From JBOFGK01 sp051649085 (GTDB lineage: Bacteria > Bacillota_I > Bacilli_A > UBA3375), in contig JBOFGK010000040.1 in assembly GCA_051649085.1 (NCBI GenBank), forward strand, positions 1-29,067: a stretch of DNA of 29,067 bases, in the 5' to 3' direction. Of this stretch, positions 1 to 6,547 are shown one piece after another; positions within the stretch are counted from its first letter, which is position 1; every line of letters begins with the position of its first letter. Below the pieces are notes generated by a model. It was given only the letters and a program-made list of their open reading frames with translations. It was not told the DNA's origin and did not search any database. Both the position numbers and the translations under genes were made by a program.

Positions 1-1701
1 ATTCTGTACACAACCAATGAAAAGTCAAGTAGAGTTGAAGAAGTTAACGGGACGTATTTAAAGACCAAACTTGAATACGATAAGTATGGAAATGCCATCA
101 AGAAGACGTATAGTAATGGATTAATTGAAACATTTAAGTATAATGGTGCGGATGAACTAACAAACATTAGTTCAAATAAAGGAACAAACGTAAGTTATAC
201 ATATGATATGTTTGGTAATCGTATGAGTTCAAATGATACGAAGTATGTTTTAGATTATACTCAAGAGCATACGAAGTTATTAGCAACTTATAAAGGAACA
301 ACGCAAACAAATGCCTATGTGTATGATCAGTTTGAACAACTAAAAAGTAATAGTCAAAACTATTATGACGTTGATGGAAACAACAATGTAATTGGCCAGT
401 TAGCAAAAACTAATCCAACAGGTTACACAAAACAAGTTACGTATGACAATCATGGGAAACCAAGTATCAACTTAGAAAATGAGTTTGGTTATCGAAGTGA
501 AATGCATACAGCAGGTAATCAGCAGTATTTAAGATTTAGAGAGTATGATACTTCAATTGGTGCGTTCACAAAGCGTGATACTTATCCTGGAGTTCAGGAC
601 CGAATCAATTCACAAAACAGATACATCTATGCCGAGAATGATCCAATTAATGGTAGTGATCCGAGTGGGCATGCTTGGTGGAGTAATGCTTGGAATGGAC
701 TTAAGAAAGCCGCTAAGAAAACTTGGAATACTGTTAAGAAAACTGTAAATTGGGCCTGGAATGGTGTCAAGAAAGTCGCGACAAATGTCTGGAATGGCGT
801 CAAGCAAGCTGCATCGAATGTCTGGAATGGTATTAAGAGTGGAGTAAGTTGGGCCTGGAATGGAATCAAGAGTGCTGTAACTAATTCATGGAATAGCTTT
901 AGGTCTGGAAATACTGGAGTTAATTATAATACAGCCGCCTATAACCCTCAAGCTGAAGCCGAGTTACAAGTTTATGTAAGAAATCAGCAACTAAAAAAAG
1001 AAATTAATTCACTTATTGCAGGTAATCCTCAGCTGAGTGCAATCCATAAAGAACTATTGAAAAGAAAGTTGTCTTATACAGAAATTTTAAGAATCTTGAA
1101 GTTCTGTGAAAAGCAAGGATATGACAAGTATGTTGCGAAAAATGCTGAAGGTAAATATAACGTTAATACAGATAAATTAATTAAAGATGATCAAGATTCT
1201 GTCCAAAATGTTACATATATGCTGTTAGGTGGAGTAGTAATCATTGCTGCAGCAATTGCAGTTATTGCATATTTAACAGCAGGTGCAACCGTAATTACTG
1301 CATCTGAAGCAGCAATAATTTCAGCAGGTGGAAAAGTTGGAGATTTAGCTGATGATTTTGTGAAGAGTCCTGCAGATGATGCAATTCAAAATGGTAGTGC
1401 AAATTCAATAGCTTCACGAGTAGATAATATTTTGAAAGGTGCTGTAAATACAAGTAAAAAACCAGGATCAGGTAATGTTTTAAATTACGAAAAAACAGGC
1501 GGATTTAAAAATGCAATTAAGGATTTTGAATCACTTGGACTTAAAAATGTCGAACCTTTAAAAAATAGTAATTATACTGGCTTTAGAGGACAAATGAGTG
1601 ATGGAAGATGGGTAAATGTAAGGGATGGAAGTTATACAGGACCATCAACGCTTGAAATACCAAAAACAGCAAGAAAAATAATTAAAATCAGATATAATTA
1701 G
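1..1701 (+). CDS. RHS/YD-repeat polymorphic toxin, 5'-partial, with C-terminal toxin domain
   Basis: The reading frame is open from base 1, so the gene starts upstream and 566 residues are visible; the ATG at 208 is internal. Codons about 24-75 contain YD-repeat motifs (LEYDKYGN, YTYDMFGN). Codons about 175-222 match the end of the RHS core (REYD...GAFTKRD, then YIYAENDPINGSDPSG). In RHS proteins this DP-G motif marks the boundary between the conserved shell and the variable toxin tip. Next come a Trp-rich 11-residue repeat (codons 231-307) and a hydrophobic stretch at about 406-445 that could cross or insert into a membrane. The last ~75 residues (GGFKNAIKDF...DGRWVNVRDG...STLEI...KIRY) resemble the small C-terminal domains seen on many RHS and CDI toxins; I suspect an RNase of the barnase/EndoU/colicin/RelE kind, but that is inference. 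A candidate immunity gene follows directly. Confidence 0.85.
   Translation: MLYTTNEKSSRVEEVNGTYLKTKLEYDKYGNAIKKTYSNGLIETFKYNGADELTNISSNKGTNVSYTYDMFGNRMSSNDTKYVLDYTQEHTKLLATYKGTTQTNAYVYDQFEQLKSNSQNYYDVDGNNNVIGQLAKTNPTGYTKQVTYDNHGKPSINLENEFGYRSEMHTAGNQQYLRFREYDTSIGAFTKRDTYPGVQDRINSQNRYIYAENDPINGSDPSGHAWWSNAWNGLKKAAKKTWNTVKKTVNWAWNGVKKVATNVWNGVKQAASNVWNGIKSGVSWAWNGIKSAVTNSWNSFRSGNTGVNYNTAAYNPQAEAELQVYVRNQQLKKEINSLIAGNPQLSAIHKELLKRKLSYTEILRILKFCEKQGYDKYVAKNAEGKYNVNTDKLIKDDQDSVQNVTYMLLGGVVIIAAAIAVIAYLTAGATVITASEAAIISAGGKVGDLADDFVKSPADDAIQNGSANSIASRVDNILKGAVNTSKKPGSGNVLNYEKTGGFKNAIKDFESLGLKNVEPLKNSNYTGFRGQMSDGRWVNVRDGSYTGPSTLEIPKTARKIIKIRYN
691..921 (+). repeat. 33-bp in-frame tandem repeat (W-N-G-x-K, 11 residues)
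   Basis: TGG codons recur exactly every 33 bases at 691, 724, 757, 790, 823, 856 and 889, each opening a unit of the form WNG(V/I/L)K plus six residues; the last unit is partial. Units 2 and 5 share the stretch TTGGGCCTGGAATGG spaced 99 bases apart, so there is also a three-unit higher-order period. Eleven residues equals three alpha-helical turns, so the Trp would fall on one face of a long basic amphipathic helix. It lies between the RHS core end and the hydrophobic segment. Confidence 0.9.
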
Positions 1702-1708
1702 GAGTGAA

Positions 1709-2122
1709 ATGGAAACATATAATCTTTTGAATGGAATGCAGATAACACAGAACTTAGAGCGAAGAGAATATAGTCTTAAGTTTAATTATAAGAATGATTA
1801 TTCAGAACTCGTGCTTAGTTTTTATGCACCAAATAAAAAAATTGTTGATATAATATTTCCAGCAGAAATTAAAGCGTTTCAACTAAGGGATTGTTGGTAT
1901 TCAGAATGGGTTGCTGATGTTGAGCATGTCAAAAAAGGACATAGATTATTTGAAGTGAAAAATTCAGAATGGCTCGAATACATCAAAAAAGCAAATTATG
2001 GTAATGCATTAAGTTTCGATCCAGTAAAACATTATGTCATTATAGAAGTAGCACATGAGGAAGTAATTGATATTATTTCAAGTTCTGAACCAGAAATTGT
2101 AGTTTATGATGACATTGACTGA
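1709..2122 (+). CDS. Candidate immunity protein for the adjacent RHS toxin
   Basis: This 137-aa soluble protein begins 7 bases after the toxin stop codon. Its ribosome binding site (AGGAGTG) overlaps that stop, so translation is probably coupled. It has no signal peptide or membrane segment. It is acidic toward the C-terminus (ends EIVVYDDID), as is common for proteins that neutralise basic nuclease toxins. I do not recognise a named immunity family. The role is inferred only from position directly after an RHS C-terminal toxin domain, small size and acidity. It could also be an orphan of unrelated function. Confidence 0.65.
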   Translation: METYNLLNGMQITQNLERREYSLKFNYKNDYSELVLSFYAPNKKIVDIIFPAEIKAFQLRDCWYSEWVADVEHVKKGHRLFEVKNSEWLEYIKKANYGNALSFDPVKHYVIIEVAHEEVIDIISSSEPEIVVYDDID

Positions 2123-2206
2123 TTGTGACGTATGTATTTGAAGCTTATCAACTTGAGATTATAATATTTTTATTTTATAAACCTCGTAATGTAATTTTAA
2201 GTAATT

Positions 2207-2246
2207 GTAACACTCACCTTTACTAACACTAAAGTTTGAGTGTTAC
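2207..2246. repeat. 40-bp palindromic dispersed repeat, copy A
   Basis: GTAACACTCA (2207-2216) and TGAGTGTTAC (2237-2246) form a perfect 10-bp stem around a 20-base loop. The reverse complement of the whole 40 bases aligns without gaps to 5506-5545 with 33 of 40 identical positions, including much of the loop. No T-run follows on the plus strand, so a terminator role here is doubtful. It lies downstream of the putative immunity gene. Confidence 0.75.
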
Positions 2247-2317
2247 CTACTTTATAGAAGATTAAAGCTTTAATTTTTTCCAATCCCCCCCCGAATAAAG
2301 AAAAACACTTGTTCTAA

Positions 2318-2653
2318 CACATCTATGATATTTATGGTAGAATAATGAGTGGAAACACTATCGATTTAACGACCAAGAAAAAGACGATGTGGGTGTATTC
2401 GTACAATGAGATTAACCAATTAACGAAAGTTGATGATGGACATGATTTAATTACAACGTACGCATACGATAAGTTAGGAAACAAAACGCAAGTAGTGTAT
2501 CCAAATGGTCAAGTAGTTAACTATAAGTATACGGCAAATAACGTACTGCCAAGTGAAGTCCTTCTAGCAAAAGAATTCATTATTATTAAAATATCAAATA
2601 AATCATACTCAGTCTTCTTTAATCAGAGGACTGAGTATTTTTATGTTGTATAA
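2318..2653 (+). pseudogene. RHS/YD-repeat gene remnant
   Basis: An open frame with an ATG at 2345 encodes YD-repeat sequence (YSYNEINQLTKVDDG, TYAYDKLGN, YPNGQVVNYKY). RHS-like sequence continues in frame upstream of that ATG (HIYDIYGRIMSGN from 2318) until a TAA at 2315-2317, so the ATG is not a genuine gene start. After about codon 75 (ANNVLPSEVLLAKEF) RHS similarity stops and the frame reads through a terminator hairpin before ending. It has no convincing ribosome binding site. The best reading is an internal fragment of a second RHS gene left by deletion or recombination. Confidence 0.75.
2605..2642 (+). terminator. Rho-independent terminator
   Basis: ATACTCAGTC (2605-2614) pairs perfectly with GACTGAGTAT (2629-2638) over a 14-base loop, followed by TTTTT at 2638-2642. 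It lies inside the spurious C-terminal extension of the RHS remnant, so it probably belonged to whatever gene originally ended here. Confidence 0.75.
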
Positions 2654-2891
2654 GATTGAGTAGTTAAAATAGAAAGTTCTAACAAATAAGTAATTAAATA
2701 AAAAATGGAGTTATTTCATTTTAAAGTGATGTAATATTTGCCAATACACTAATTGAACATGAAAATAACTAATATGCTGTAGTGAAAAATCACCTATTAA
2801 TGAGAAACTATCTTTTAGCATTATTTTGAAGATAACAATGTTTAGAAGATACTCTTAAAATTATTGATATTTATATAACTATTAGAAAAAC

Positions 2892-2920
2892 TTTACTTGT
2901 TTACGAAAAGATGTTATAAT
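2892..2920 (+). promoter_or_regulatory. Promoter for the M20/DUF3100 operon
   Basis: TATAAT at 2915-2920 is preceded by TG at 2912-2913 (extended -10). TTTACT at 2892-2897 is a 4/6 -35 match with a 17-base spacer. It lies 28 bases before the M20 start codon. The stretch between the RHS remnant and this promoter (2654-2891) is AT-rich and shows no gene or structure I can support. Confidence 0.7.
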
Positions 2921-2947
2921 TGAAGAAACAGAAAGGAATTTAACGTT

Positions 2948-4183
2948 ATGAAAAATAAATTTATTGCAGAGAATACACTGTATTTTCAAAAATTTGCACA
3001 AGAGCTTTTTGAAAATCCAGAATTAGGATTCAAAGAAATTATGACTAAAGAAAAAATTATAAAATTTATTAAAGAGATTAGTCCTGAAACAGAAATATTT
3101 GATTCAAATACAACTGGTTTTAAGTTTTCAATTGGGAACGGGCCACTAACCATTGGTGTTGTTGCTGAACTTGATGCCGTGTATTCACCTACCCATTTTT
3201 GTGCAAATAAAGCAACTGGAGCTGCTCATAACTGCGGTCACTACTCACAAGTAGTTATGGCGCTTTATATGTTTAAATATTTAGTTGATTCTCAAGAACC
3301 ATTAGAAAATAAAATTACATTTGTTTTTACGCCTGCTGAAGAATTTTTAGATTTAGAATATCGAAAAGAACTTTTTGAAGCTGGAAAAGTAACTGCTCTT
3401 TGTGGAAAAATTGACATGATTCGTACAGGATTTGTTGAAGAGATTGATTTGTTTTATAGCTTTCATTCAATGATTGATTGTGAATACGATTTTTCTTTAG
3501 GAGTTGGACTTGTAGCATTTGATTTTATCGATGTAGAATTTACAGGAGTACCTGCACATGCAGGAGTTAATCCACATGATGGAGTTAATGCATTAGATAG
3601 TGCGGTCGAGTTCTACCAATTTTTACGTGAACTTGAACAAAAATTTGGAATGAATCAGTTAAGATTAAATCCAATTATTGAATGTCCGTTAACTTATAAT
3701 GTTGTTGTTCCAAACGCAGTTGTTAGCACATATTTACGTGTAGCAGACACGAAAATTTTAAAGGATATCTACAAACAAATAAATGAGAAACTCGCAGACT
3801 TGAAAGTTACAAAAAAGATAAAACATGAACTCAAAAAGACAGAAGGATATATGGAATTTAAACAAGATAAATATTTAACGTACTTAGTTAAAGATTGTTT
3901 TGAAAATGTTGAAGTTGCTGATAATCAATTTATTTTTGCCGGTGGTGATATTGGTGATTTTTCTTATTTAGTTCCAACAATTCAAGTGGGTTATGCAGGT
4001 TTTTCAGGTGCAATTCACGGTGTTGATTTTAAGGAATCACGAACTGAGTATTTATATACAGAAGGTTTTAGACAGTTACTAGAAGGACTACTTAAAATTG
4101 ATAAAGAAGTAGATAAAACAAAACTTTACAAACGAACAAAAGAAGAGTATGAAGAATATAAAAAGGGGGAAATCAATGAATAA
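2948..4183 (+). CDS. M20 family amidohydrolase / metallopeptidase
   Basis: This 411-aa cytoplasmic enzyme of the M20 family hydrolyses amide bonds, typically of N-acyl amino acids, small peptides or aminoacyl conjugates. Visible motifs are the first metal region with D76 in VVAELDAV, the H94-N-C96-G-H98 block (M20D-like, Cys and His as metal ligands), the catalytic/metal pair E131-E132 in FTPAEE, and the lid-domain signature GVPAHAG(V)NPHDGVNA. Length matches the family. The start is preceded by AAGGA at 2934-2938, with a promoter just upstream. Its last 8 bases overlap the start of the next gene (ATGAATAA). The two downstream membrane proteins suggest the substrate or product is moved by them; the substrate is not determinable here. 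Confidence 0.85.
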   Translation: MKNKFIAENTLYFQKFAQELFENPELGFKEIMTKEKIIKFIKEISPETEIFDSNTTGFKFSIGNGPLTIGVVAELDAVYSPTHFCANKATGAAHNCGHYSQVVMALYMFKYLVDSQEPLENKITFVFTPAEEFLDLEYRKELFEAGKVTALCGKIDMIRTGFVEEIDLFYSFHSMIDCEYDFSLGVGLVAFDFIDVEFTGVPAHAGVNPHDGVNALDSAVEFYQFLRELEQKFGMNQLRLNPIIECPLTYNVVVPNAVVSTYLRVADTKILKDIYKQINEKLADLKVTKKIKHELKKTEGYMEFKQDKYLTYLVKDCFENVEVADNQFIFAGGDIGDFSYLVPTIQVGYAGFSGAIHGVDFKESRTEYLYTEGFRQLLEGLLKIDKEVDKTKLYKRTKEEYEEYKKGEINE

Positions 4184-4988
4184 AAATTTTAAATATTTTT
4201 TGCTGTATGTACCTGTTATTGTAATAATTGCGGAATTAATTGGTAAGCAACTGATTAAAATTACTGATAAAATTACAATCTTCATACTACCATTACTTTT
4301 GGCAGTCGCAATTACAATGATAATTGGTAGCTCGTTTTTTCGAAAAGGAATTATTAGAAAAATTTATGATGAGCAAAATATTAATTTTGCATCAAAGTAT
4401 TTAATTTTGATAATCTTACCATTGATGGCTAAATATGGAGCTGATATTGCACCAAAACTTGAAGAAATAATGAGAGTCGGTTGGGTTTTTCTTTTTCAAG
4501 AATTAGGTAATTCTGTAACAGTTATATTAGGAATGCCAATTGCAATTTTAATTGGTTTAAAACGAAGTGCAATTGGAGCGACACTAGGAATTGGTCGAGA
4601 AGGAGAATTGGCCTATATTTCAGAAAAGTATACGCTTGATAGTGATGAAGGAAAAGGAGTGCTTGGACTTTATTTATTTGGAACGCTATTTGGTGCAATT
4701 TTCTTCGGAATTGTCGCTCCACTATTTTTAAATCTTGGCTTTGATGTCAGAGCATTAGCGATGGCAAGTGGGGTTGGATCAGGAAGTATGATGAGTGCGA
4801 GTTCAGCAGCACTTGTAGCAGCAGTCCCTGATCAAGAAGCAACAATTCTTTCTTATGCTGCAACAAGTCAGCTTTTAACAAGTACCCTAGGAACATATAC
4901 AATGTTATTTGTAGCAATTCCTTTACAAAAATTGTTTTATGAAAAACTGACAAGGCAACCGTATGAGTTAGGAGTTAAAAATGACTAA
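4176..4988 (+). CDS. DUF3100-type integral membrane protein
   Basis: This 270-aa protein has several hydrophobic spans (near residues 5-25, 30-50, 60-75, 100-130, 160-185, 210-225 and 230-250) and Gly/Ser/Ala-rich loops such as GVGSGSMMSASSAA. It resembles the DUF3100 family, which is often found beside M20 amidohydrolases. I chose ATG 4176 over an in-frame ATG at 4149, because 4176 has a strong AAGGGGG ribosome binding site and overlaps the upstream stop as ATGAATAA. It probably transports or senses the M20 substrate or product. The family match is from memory of sequence character; no function has been established. Confidence 0.7.
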   Translation: MNKNFKYFLLYVPVIVIIAELIGKQLIKITDKITIFILPLLLAVAITMIIGSSFFRKGIIRKIYDEQNINFASKYLILIILPLMAKYGADIAPKLEEIMRVGWVFLFQELGNSVTVILGMPIAILIGLKRSAIGATLGIGREGELAYISEKYTLDSDEGKGVLGLYLFGTLFGAIFFGIVAPLFLNLGFDVRALAMASGVGSGSMMSASSAALVAAVPDQEATILSYAATSQLLTSTLGTYTMLFVAIPLQKLFYEKLTRQPYELGVKND

Positions 4989-5454
4989 TGTTTTGAAAAA
5001 TGATTATGTAAAAAGTGCAATAATTATCTGTTATGGACTTGCGATGATTTTATTATCTCAATTTATTGTCTCTTTAAAAGTAGAAGAAGTTACAATCACA
5101 ATTGATGTATTTTATGGATTGTTATGTTTATTAGTAATTTCGCTGATTGGAATCTTTTTGTCAAGAAATATAAAAGTTAATTTTCCGGTGCTTGCATGGG
5201 TCTCGGTCTCTTCGCTTATTATTTGCCTAGGTTTTTGGCCATGGAGTGAATTTGTAGTTAAAAGTATTCAGTCAATTAATTTTTTAAGTTTGACAACACC
5301 TGTCCTAACTTTTGCAGGAATTGGTGTTGCCAATCAGCTCTCAATGCTTGGTAAAATGTCAGGTAAAATATTTTTAGTTGGAATTTTTGTATTTATAGGA
5401 ACTTTTTTAGGAAGTGCAATAATTGCCCAAATCTTATTATCTTTTACAAGTTAA
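4981..5454 (+). CDS. Small integral membrane protein, partner of DUF3100 protein
   Basis: This 157-aa, very hydrophobic protein has about five predicted membrane spans (residues roughly 12-30, 37-58, 67-85, 105-122 and 130-153). I do not recognise a family. Its start overlaps the end of the DUF3100-type gene by 8 bases (ATGACTAA), so the two are likely made in fixed ratio and may form a two-subunit transporter or channel. The C-terminal half carries a Gly/Ala-rich span (TFAGIGVANQL, GTFLGSAIIAQ). The operon ends at the bidirectional hairpin 50 bases downstream. Confidence 0.65.
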   Translation: MTNVLKNDYVKSAIIICYGLAMILLSQFIVSLKVEEVTITIDVFYGLLCLLVISLIGIFLSRNIKVNFPVLAWVSVSSLIICLGFWPWSEFVVKSIQSINFLSLTTPVLTFAGIGVANQLSMLGKMSGKIFLVGIFVFIGTFLGSAIIAQILLSFTS

Positions 5455-5505
5455 ATTTAAGTAAAAGTGTTAGATAAAAATAAAATAACTATTCAAAGAA
5501 TAAAA

Positions 5506-5548
5506 GTAACACTCAAACATTACTATTTGTAAGGTTGAGTGTTATTTT
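5506..5548. terminator. Bidirectional terminator; copy B of the 40-bp palindromic repeat
   Basis: TAACACTCAA (5507-5516) pairs perfectly with TTGAGTGTTA (5535-5544) and is followed by TTTT. It sits between the converging ends of the membrane-protein operon (5454) and the rpiR-type gene (5612). The whole 40-base unit (5506-5545) is homologous to the reverse complement of 2207-2246. Confidence 0.75.
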
Positions 5549-5611
5549 CAATGTATATTAAAATGTGGATAGCAAACATAAAATTAACTTTAAAGAGCAA
5601 TGATTTAAAAG

Positions 5612-6418
5612 TTAACTATTAATAATTGTGCTTGCATAATTTTGTTGGTACTTTTCAGGATGAATTAAGAAGATGTAGTGAAAAATTATATCAGTAATAA
5701 TAGATAATCCAAAATTGTTGGAGATTGAGTCAGCTAAACCCAAATTTGATTTTTTGGGAGTCAAAATAACTTTATTAGCAAGTTTGGCAGCTTTTGAACT
5801 AGCAAATTCAGTCAGTAAAACATGTTCTATTTGTTGTTCATTGATTGTGGCTAATGCTTCACAAATTATTTGCGTTTTACCAGTTAAGGAAATAAAAATA
5901 ACAAAGTCATTAGTTGAAGTAATCTTCGTTTGCATTTTAATGAAATCAGCATCACTAATCGCAACTGAATTGATTCCTAATCGTTTAATACGAAGACTTA
6001 TTTCTTGTGCTAGAAACCCACTGTTTCCAATGCCTAATACATAACAAGTTTGACACTGACTTATTTGATTGGCAACATATTTAATATCGATTTCATTAAT
6101 TGTTTTTTTCATCCGACTGATTATCGTATGATAATTTTCTTCAAAAAAATCGATAATTGTGGAAAAAGATCTTAGTGGATATGAGTCTAATTGTTCTTGA
6201 GCAATTGCATACTTTAATTCTTTAAAGCCAGGAATATCAATTTTTAGACAAAAACGGGTAATTGATGCACGAGAGATAAATAAAATTTTTGCAAGACTTT
6301 CGATATCGTTATCCGTAATTAATTTTGGATCATTGATAATTGCTTTAGCAATAATTTTATCGTTTTTTGAAAAGCTCGAATAATTTAGTTCAATTGTTGT
6401 AATAATGTTATTTTTCAC
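5612..6418 (-). CDS. RpiR/MurR-family transcriptional regulator (HTH-SIS)
   Basis: This 268-aa DNA-binding regulator has an N-terminal RpiR-type helix-turn-helix (residues about 1-77; SLAKILFISRASITRFC, then GFKELKYAIAQEQ). Its C-terminal SIS phosphosugar-binding domain covers about 105-245 (YVLGIGNSGFLAQEISLRIKRLG, FVIFISLTGKT). Such proteins respond to phosphorylated sugars. It starts with GTG at 6418-6416, preceded by AAGGAG with 5-base spacing. It is divergently transcribed from a PTS sugar transporter, so it most likely controls that gene according to the imported sugar phosphate. It could also act on the M20 operon that converges on it. Confidence 0.85.
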   Translation of the reverse strand: MKNNIITTIELNYSSFSKNDKIIAKAIINDPKLITDNDIESLAKILFISRASITRFCLKIDIPGFKELKYAIAQEQLDSYPLRSFSTIIDFFEENYHTIISRMKKTINEIDIKYVANQISQCQTCYVLGIGNSGFLAQEISLRIKRLGINSVAISDADFIKMQTKITSTNDFVIFISLTGKTQIICEALATINEQQIEHVLLTEFASSKAAKLANKVILTPKKSNLGLADSISNNFGLSIITDIIFHYIFLIHPEKYQQNYASTIINS

Positions 6419-6435
6419 AGTTCTCCTTAAATGAA

Positions 6436-6464
6436 TCTATATACATTTTAACAAATTTTGTGAA
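6436..6464 (-). promoter_or_regulatory. Promoter for the RpiR-family gene
   Basis: On the minus strand TTCACA (6464-6459) and TATAGA (6441-6436) are separated by 17 bases. They lie just upstream of the GTG-started regulator. The TTCACA overlaps the palindrome at 6460-6471, consistent with autoregulation. Confidence 0.45.
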
Positions 6465-6471
6465 TATTCTC
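6460..6471. promoter_or_regulatory. Possible regulator operator in divergent promoter region
   Basis: GTGAATATTCTC is an imperfect dyad with a perfect 8-base core, GAATATTC. It lies between the two divergent promoters, overlapping the -35 of the regulator gene. RpiR-family operators are palindromic, but no consensus can be verified from one site. Confidence 0.3.
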
Positions 6472-6500
6472 GAAAAAAAACTTAAATTAGGAATTAATGC

Positions 6501-6528
6501 TTGAAAAAGCAATAAGCTATGATAAAAT
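6501..6528 (+). promoter_or_regulatory. Promoter for the PTS EIICB gene
   Basis: TTGAAA (6501-6506), a 16-base spacer and TAAAAT (6523-6528) with TG one base upstream (extended -10). An alternative ATG at 6497 would lie upstream of this promoter's start point, which supports translation from 6548. Confidence 0.55.
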
Positions 6529-6547
6529 GAGGTTAGGAGGAAAAAAT

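Noticed and set aside
208..1701. ATG 208 as the real start of the RHS gene
   Set aside because: The frame is open to base 1 and encodes YD repeats upstream of this ATG, so the gene is 5'-truncated by the window edge.
5715..6044. 109-aa open frame opposite the RpiR gene
   Set aside because: It lies entirely antisense to a well-supported HTH-SIS gene and has no ribosome binding site or recognisable domain.
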